Assembly (NCBI GenBank): GCA_028288515.1
Contig: JAQBNP010000149.1
Coordinates: forward strand, 1-34,586
Source of the DNA: Flaviaestuariibacter sp.
GTDB taxonomy: Bacteria; Bacteroidota; Bacteroidia; Chitinophagales; Chitinophagaceae
Reading direction: 5' to 3'
DNA: 34,586 nt
The position numbers and the translations under genes were made by a program. Positions 29,059 through 34,586 of the stretch are shown in pieces; within the stretch, counting starts at the first letter, position 1; each line of letters begins with the position of its first letter. The notes beneath the pieces were generated by a model. It searched no databases and had not been told where the DNA came from. It worked only from the letters and a program-made list of their open reading frames with translations.

Positions 29059-29308
29059 AGGTAGCATAGCCCTTCCGCTCCCAGTGATCCTTGATCAGCT
29101 TGCCATCGCGGTCGTGCTTCAGCGTGCGTGCGTAGCGGTCTCCCTTGATGGTGCCGTCCTCCCGCGCCGTACCGACGAACGCCTGGATGGCTCGGCCCTC
29201 ATCGTCTGTCTTTGCAACGATATCGTATCCCTTCACCTTCAGCGTTACGGTTGTTGAGGGCGTGAAAACCTTGTTGAGCTGCTTGAGGAGAACGTCGCCG
29301 AGCTTCAT
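29057..29308 (-). CDS. Small hypothetical protein (83 aa)
   Basis: MKLGDVLLKQLNKVFTPSTTVTLKVKGYDIVAKTDDEGRAIQAFVGTAREDGTIKGDRYARTLKHDRDGKLIKDHWERKGYAT; folded-looking composition, directly follows a terminator facing it. Confidence 0.65.
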   Translation of the reverse strand: MKLGDVLLKQLNKVFTPSTTVTLKVKGYDIVAKTDDEGRAIQAFVGTAREDGTIKGDRYARTLKHDRDGKLIKDHWERKGYAT

Positions 29309-29393
29309 TGCTTTTTATTGATGCACTGCCAAGAGAGTGCCGGAATGATCGCCAAAACGGAAGCGGTTGAGACCCACGGCGTACGATTAAGAA

Positions 29394-29684
29394 ATGAGAC
29401 GGTGGCAAAAGGAAGAAGCGCTTGCACGGATCCTCGAACAGATGCGCGCGAAGCTACCGGGCAAGGTGTTCGATACGGGCGACTCAACCGTGTAGGTACG
29501 GGACGTGCAGCTGCGTGGTGGTATCTTCTTCATTGGCTGGGTCATGCATGCAGCCGTGGACAATGCGATCCATGTTCATCATTTCCCCGGCTGGGTGGCC
29601 AGGGAGTTCGGTATCCGTCACGATTCCATTCAGCTGGCCCGTCTTGATCTTTTAGGCCACCACCCCGATGAGAACGCACCGTGA
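29394..29684 (+). pseudogene. 97-codon small ORF interrupted by one in-frame TAG
   Basis: MRRWQKEEALARILEQMRAKLPGKVFDTGDSTV-TAG(29493)-VRDVQLRGGIFFIGWVMHAAVDNAIHVHHFPGWVAREFGIRHDSIQLARLDLLGHHPDENAP-TGA. The frame is otherwise open and protein-like on both sides. Confidence 0.4.
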
Positions 29685-29893
29685 ACCAAAAGAAAACAAT
29701 GGTGCATGTGGTTGAACGCTCAATGTTCAACGATCGGCTTTAGAGGCCTGACAAGGTTTCCTGTCCTTGACCTGGCGCTTTGAAAGATGCTGGGGCAATT
29801 CGCTGCACCTGTTGAACGGAACAGTGCTCGTTGAAAAATGACTACGTTCGTAAGCGTGGCATTCTCACAGCGCCCCATCGGCAGAGACAACCT

Positions 29894-29933
29894 CAAAAAA
29901 AGAAACCCCGGCAGCTTTCGCCACCAGGGTTTC
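29894..29933 (-). terminator. Strong Rho-independent terminator downstream of the M16 peptidase
   Basis: Reverse strand GAAACCCTGGTGGC-GAAA-GCTGCCGGGGTTTC: 14 continuous pairs (including G-T wobbles), GAAA tetraloop, T7. Confidence 0.85.
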
Positions 29934-29972
29934 CCATTCGATCAGGTTCAGTGAACAGGGTTGAATCGAGTC

Positions 29973-30007
29973 ATTCACCATTCACTATTCACGATTCACT
30001 ATTCACT
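29973..30007. repeat. ATTCACN heptad tandem repeat (5 units)
   Basis: ATTCACC ATTCACT ATTCACG ATTCACT ATTCACT. Confidence 0.85.
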
Positions 30008-30012
30008 ACTCC

Positions 30013-32865
30013 CTAGAACTCTTTCTTTTCGGTCACTTTCTTACCGTCGGCATCGAGCTCAACGACTTCGTAGCCGAGCTTCTTGATGCTTTCGAGGATG
30101 CGGGCACGATCGCCAACGAGCAGGATATTCATCTTGTTCGGCTGGAGGTATTTTTTCGTGCTCTTATCGATGTCGGCCTTCGTGATATTGTCCAGGATCT
30201 TGCGCTGCTGCACCGTATAGTTGGCAGGCAGGTTGTAATCAAGCACACGGCGGATGAACGCTGCTTTCTGACCGGGCGTCTCGTAGCGGAGGGCATCGAA
30301 CTGGCCGATGGCGCTCTTCATGGAAGCGATCTCGGCAGGTGTGACACCGGCGTTGAAATAGTTCTTCATTTCCTGCATCACCTCGGCAAGGGCGCTGTCG
30401 GACGCGTCGGCGCGGATGCCGGACGCGAAGCGGAAGTCACCGGTGTATTCGTTACCGGAGAAGCTGCTGTTCGCGCCATATGTCCAGCCTTTGTCCTCGC
30501 GCAGGTTCAGGTTCAAACGGCTGTTGAAGTCGCCGCCGAGCGAGTAGTTCGCCAGCGATGCTTTGTAATAGTCGCCTGTTGCATCCCATTTCAGTCCTGT
30601 ATTGTAACCGACACGGAACTCCGTCTGGGCGCCTTTCGGAACATCCACCATGAACACCTTCGTCTTGTCGACAACAGGGGCCGGGTCAACTTTCGGCAGA
30701 TCGATCTTCTTGTTCGGAAGCTTCGACAGGAAGCCGAGCTTGGACAGGATCTCGTCCTGCTTCACGTCACCAACCACAACGAGCTTCGCATCGCGTGATG
30801 TCATGTAGTTGGCGTAATAATTCTCGATGTCCTGGAGCGTAATGTTCTTGATGGTTTCTTCGGTGCCGTTCTGGCTGATGCCCAGGATATGGTTCGGGCC
30901 GTAGTTCACCTTGGCGAACACGGCGTCAGCGATGGCGGCCGGCTGGGCCTTCATCTGCTTCAGACCCTGGATGCGCTGTGTCTTCAGGCGGCTGAATGTC
31001 TCTTCTGTGAACTTCGGGCTCAGCACGCGCTCCTGGAGGATCGCGAGCGTTGCATCAAGGTTTTTCTTCAGTGTTTGTACGGTGAACGTGATCCCGTTGA
31101 GACCGCTGTTCACGTTGACGGACGACCCCATGCGCTGGAGCTCCTGGGAGAGCTGCTCGGCGGTGTGCGATCTTGTTTCTTCGTTCATCATCGTTGCAAA
31201 CATGCTGGCGAGACCAGCCTTCGAGAGGTCGTTTGCCTGCAGCAGGTGGCCGCCCGGAATGGTGAGCGTCAGGGTAACCGTCGGGATCTCGTTGCTTTCC
31301 GTACCGATGACCTTGATGCCGCTGGGCAGGTCCTTGCGCCAGAAAGCAGGCACTTTCACGACGGGTGTAGGTCCGGCAGCAGGCATCTTGGTGCGATCCA
31401 GGTTATCTTTTGCCTTCACATAATGGAGGCCTTCGTAACCGTAGTTCGGCTTGCTGTAATGCGATGAATCGATCGTATAGTTCGGCGCGGCGGCAACAAC
31501 CTGCTCCTGTCCTTTCGGAACAACGCTGAGGATCACGGCTCCTTTGCCCTTGATATATTGGTTGTAGACGCGCATCACGTCGGCAGCTGTGACCGATGTG
31601 TACATGGCCAGCTCTTCGGCGAGCTTGTTCGGGTTGCCCGTGAACGTCTGGTAGGCTGCCAGCTGGCTCACCTTGCCGGACACGCTTTGCAGGCCGTTGA
31701 TCACCTGCGACTCATAGCTTCCGGTGAACTTCGCGATATCGGCAGCCGAGGCGCCACGCTTCTCGAATGAGTCCAGCGCGGAGCGATACAGGGCTTCCAT
31801 ATCGGCGAGTGTTTTGCCAGGGAGGGGTGCGAGGACGACGGAAAATTCGCCGGACAGCTCCTGGTTGTTCTGGCTCGCGTTGGCGATGAGACCAAGCTGC
31901 TTTTTCACGATCGTCTGGTACAGAACGGAGTTCTTGCCCTGGCCGAGGATCTCGGCGAGGCAGTCCAGTGCAGCCATGTCCCGATGGTAGTTCGGAACGG
32001 TCGGGTACGTGATGTAGAGGCGTGGCTGGCGTGCATAGTTATCTACCTGGGTAACGTAGCGGTTCGTGGTCACAACCGGGTCCGGAACCTGCACGGGGCT
32101 CACTTCTGGACCGCGTGGGATGGAGCCGAAATATTTCTCGACAAGCTTCACCACTTCGGCAGGCTTGACGTCGCCGCCGATCGTAAGGGCCGCATTGTTG
32201 GGGCCGTACCAGCGGAGGAAGAAATTCTTCAGGTCGTTTACATTCACACGGTTCAGGTCCTCGACATAACCGATCGTCATCCAGGAATAGGGATGCCCGT
32301 ATGGGTAGAGGTTTTTGGAGATGCTCTCGCCGGCAAGGCCGTAGGGAGCGTTGTCATAGCGCTGGCCGCGCTCGTTCTTGACAGTGGAACGCTGAATCTC
32401 GAATTTCTTTTGCGTTACAGCATCAAGGAAGAAGCCCATGCGGTCGGATTCGAGCCAGAGCATTTTCTCGAGCTGGTTGCTCGGAACGGTCTCGAAGTAG
32501 TTGGTGCGGTCGCGGTTGGTGCTGCCATTGAGCGTGCCACCGGCTTCCGATACGATCTTGAAATGCTGCTCGTCACCGACGTGGTCGGAGCCCTGGAACA
32601 GCATGTGCTCGAAGAAGTGGGCAAAGCCGGACTTGGCGATCTCCTCGCGGGCGGAGCCGACATGGTAGGTCACATCGACGTGAACGACGGGATCGGAATG
32701 GTCCTCGTGAACGATGAGCGTGAGGCCGTTGGGGAGAACATACTTCTCATAAGGGATCACAAGCTCGGACCCTTTTTTCGTCACTTTCTCGACCAGCTTT
32801 GCCTGCGACCAGGCGCTGCCGCTGAGCAGCAGTGCGCCGGCAAAGACCAGGAAACGTTGTTTCAT
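30013..32865 (-). CDS. M16 family zinc metallopeptidase (two-domain insulinase/pitrilysin-like), exported
   Basis: 950 aa; signal peptide; HXXEH in FAHFFEHMLFQGSDHVGDEQHFKIVSEAGGTLNGSTNRDRTNYFE; second M16 domain IPTVTLTLTIPGGHLLQANDLSKAGLASMFATMMNEETRS. Confidence 0.94.
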   Translation of the reverse strand: MKQRFLVFAGALLLSGSAWSQAKLVEKVTKKGSELVIPYEKYVLPNGLTLIVHEDHSDPVVHVDVTYHVGSAREEIAKSGFAHFFEHMLFQGSDHVGDEQHFKIVSEAGGTLNGSTNRDRTNYFETVPSNQLEKMLWLESDRMGFFLDAVTQKKFEIQRSTVKNERGQRYDNAPYGLAGESISKNLYPYGHPYSWMTIGYVEDLNRVNVNDLKNFFLRWYGPNNAALTIGGDVKPAEVVKLVEKYFGSIPRGPEVSPVQVPDPVVTTNRYVTQVDNYARQPRLYITYPTVPNYHRDMAALDCLAEILGQGKNSVLYQTIVKKQLGLIANASQNNQELSGEFSVVLAPLPGKTLADMEALYRSALDSFEKRGASAADIAKFTGSYESQVINGLQSVSGKVSQLAAYQTFTGNPNKLAEELAMYTSVTAADVMRVYNQYIKGKGAVILSVVPKGQEQVVAAAPNYTIDSSHYSKPNYGYEGLHYVKAKDNLDRTKMPAAGPTPVVKVPAFWRKDLPSGIKVIGTESNEIPTVTLTLTIPGGHLLQANDLSKAGLASMFATMMNEETRSHTAEQLSQELQRMGSSVNVNSGLNGITFTVQTLKKNLDATLAILQERVLSPKFTEETFSRLKTQRIQGLKQMKAQPAAIADAVFAKVNYGPNHILGISQNGTEETIKNITLQDIENYYANYMTSRDAKLVVVGDVKQDEILSKLGFLSKLPNKKIDLPKVDPAPVVDKTKVFMVDVPKGAQTEFRVGYNTGLKWDATGDYYKASLANYSLGGDFNSRLNLNLREDKGWTYGANSSFSGNEYTGDFRFASGIRADASDSALAEVMQEMKNYFNAGVTPAEIASMKSAIGQFDALRYETPGQKAAFIRRVLDYNLPANYTVQQRKILDNITKADIDKSTKKYLQPNKMNILLVGDRARILESIKKLGYEVVELDADGKKVTEKKEF

Positions 32866-33159
32866 AAATAGAGTTTTAGTTTTAGTCAGAAGAGCCCAAA
32901 GTAACGGATTCGATATGATATATTATTGCCACTTATCATTTAATCATTATTTCTAATTTCTGGTTTCTCAACGGCGCCCGGTGGCGTTCTGCTCACCGCT
33001 GCATCCACCCGACACGGGTCGAAAAGAGAGGGTGGGACAAGGCACGCAGAGCACGCTGAAGCACAACCTGAACTCTTCCGTGCGCTTGGCTTGCGATCCG
33101 TTCGCTCTTTGGGCGCTTTGCGTTTGAGGTTGTCCAGCCTAAAATTTCTCTCGTTCCGG

Positions 33160-33405
33160 GTTCCCGGCATCCGTGGCGACTTCGGCAACACCCGTGGCGG
33201 GTTCGGCAACGCGCGTGACGGATTCGGCAACGATGCTGGAGGCTTCGGCAGGCACTCTGAAACATTTGGCAACGGCCGTGACAGTTCCGGCAACGGCCGT
33301 GGCGCCTCCGGCAATGCCCATGAACCGCTCAGCAAGGATGGTGACAAATTTCGCAACGCTCCCGCCGGTTCCGGCGACGTCCGTGACAACTTCGGCAACC
33401 GCATC
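33160..33405. repeat. 21-bp minisatellite, about 12 phased units
   Basis: TTCGGCAACACCCGTGGCGGG / TTCGGCAACGCGCGTGACGGA / TTCGGCAACGATGCTGGAGGC / ... / TCCGGCGACGTCCGTGACAAC / TTCGGCAACCGCATC. Units start exactly every 21 bp from 33181 to 33391, with a degenerate unit upstream. Confidence 0.9.
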
Positions 33406-33537
33406 TTTTTGGTGCTGCGACGACAGGGAAAAGGGGTTGGATTGACGACTTTAAATGGAACCGCCCTAAACGCAAAGAGCGCGGCGTGCGCAAGGAAACC
33501 GCAGAGACGACCTAGCTTTGCCTCAAAACCACCTCTC

Positions 33538-34326
33538 ATGGCCCACGAAATAGACTACCGCATCCACGGTGAAGAAATGCAATGCGTGGAGATCGAGCTC
33601 GACCCCAGCGAAACTGCCATCGCCGAAAGCGGCGCCTTCATGATGATGGACGACGGCATCGAGATGCAGACCATCTTCGGCGACGGAAGCCAGTCACAGG
33701 GCAGCGGCCTCCTCGGCAAGCTCTTCTCCGCCGGAAAGCGTGTCCTCACCGGTGAAAGCCTCTTCATGACCGCTTTCACCAACATCGATACAGGCAAGCG
33801 CCGCGTGTCATTTGCGTCTCCCTATCCGGGAAAGATCATCGCACTCGACCTGCTGCGTCTCGGCGGCCGCATGATCTGCCAGAAGGATGCCTTTCTGTGT
33901 GCCGCCAAAGGAGTCAGTGTGGGCATCGAGTTCCAGCGTCGCCTCGGTACGGGACTCTTCGGTGGCGAAGGCTTCATCATGCAAAAGCTCGAGGGAGACG
34001 GCATGGCATTCGTCCACGCCGGGGGACATATCATCCAGAAAGACCTGCGGCAGGGCGAGATCCTCAAGATCGATACCGGCTGCATTGTTGCCTTCACCCC
34101 AACCTGCGACTACGATATCCAGTTTGTTGGCGGCATCCGCAATACCTTCTTCGGGGGCGAGGGTCTTTTCTTCGCCACCCTCCGGGGGCCGGGCACCGTC
34201 TGGATCCAGTCACTCCCCATCAGCCGGCTTGCCAGCCGCGTGCTGCAGTACGGCACCACGCAGCGTAAGGAAGAAGGCGGCATCCTGGGCGGCATCGGGA
34301 ACATGATCGATGGAGATGGATGGTGA
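33538..34326 (+). CDS. AIM24 / TIGR00266 family protein
   Basis: [82 protein letters not shown]... [38 protein letters not shown]. Confidence 0.92.
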   Translation: MAHEIDYRIHGEEMQCVEIELDPSETAIAESGAFMMMDDGIEMQTIFGDGSQSQGSGLLGKLFSAGKRVLTGESLFMTAFTNIDTGKRRVSFASPYPGKIIALDLLRLGGRMICQKDAFLCAAKGVSVGIEFQRRLGTGLFGGEGFIMQKLEGDGMAFVHAGGHIIQKDLRQGEILKIDTGCIVAFTPTCDYDIQFVGGIRNTFFGGEGLFFATLRGPGTVWIQSLPISRLASRVLQYGTTQRKEEGGILGGIGNMIDGDGW

Positions 34327-34413
34327 GAGTGATTCTAAATTTTCGATTCTTAATTTACGATTTTAGATTGGCAAAATCTGCAAGTGCAGATTGGCAATTG
34401 CAGATTCTTGCGC

Positions 34414-34441
34414 ATTCACCATTCACCACTCACCACTCACC
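34414..34441. repeat. ATTCACC/ACTCACC heptad repeat
   Basis: ATTCACC ATTCACC ACTCACC ACTCACC, followed by three ATTCGTAGTNC-like 11-mers. Confidence 0.8.
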
Positions 34442-34529
34442 ATTCGTAGTGCATTCGTAGTTCATTCATATTTCAGCCGTACCATACTCATAGATAACTC
34501 AGACCAGACTCATAGCACACACATACCTG

Positions 34530-34586
34530 CTTCGGACACCCTTCGGTCATGCTTCGGTCATCCTTCGGTGATCCTTCGGTGATCCT
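34530..34586. repeat. 11-bp tandem repeat running off the right edge
   Basis: CTTCGGACACC CTTCGGTCATG CTTCGGTCATC CTTCGGTGATC CTTCGGTGATC CT. Confidence 0.9.

Noticed and set aside
29973-30007. ATTCACN repeat as a CRISPR or attachment site
   Set aside because: 7-bp microsatellite-like tandem with no spacers, integrase or duplicated tRNA end.
33160-33405. Possible CRISPR array
   Set aside because: The units are contiguous 21-mers that diverge gradually, with no repeat/spacer alternation and no cas genes in the window.

Overview
The window looks like a Bacteroidota chromosome segment, probably Chitinophagaceae-like judging from the protein families and the TAnnTTTG-type promoters. Most of it is ordinary chromosomal content: metallophosphoesterase, SdiA-regulated-like protein, KorA-type 2-oxoacid oxidoreductase, PAP2 phosphatase, single-domain response regulator, OsmC, long-chain acyl-CoA ligase, TPR protein, DUF1015, SerC, zinc-dependent phospholipase C-like protein, DUF502, a TetR-TolC-MFP-RND efflux operon, two tandem exported ferritin-like proteins, M16 peptidase and AIM24/TIGR00266. 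The most interesting points are: (1) an HD phosphohydrolase fused to a PycTM/DUF5706-like membrane effector module with no cyclase nearby; (2) a cluster of four small, disordered, G/N/Q/S-rich proteins at 10.4-11.9 kb; (3) a strictly phased 21-bp minisatellite at 33.16-33.41 kb, upstream of and in frame with the AIM24 gene; (4) a 28-bp palindrome inside the promoter spacer of the tetR gene; (5) unannotated 32-33 aa small ORFs converging on a shared terminator; and (6) several families of short intergenic repeats (ATTCACY heptads, GAACATTGAT-type motifs, an 85-bp palindrome, and 11-bp tandem repeats at the right edge). I saw no CRISPR array, rRNA, tRNA, transposase or integrase.
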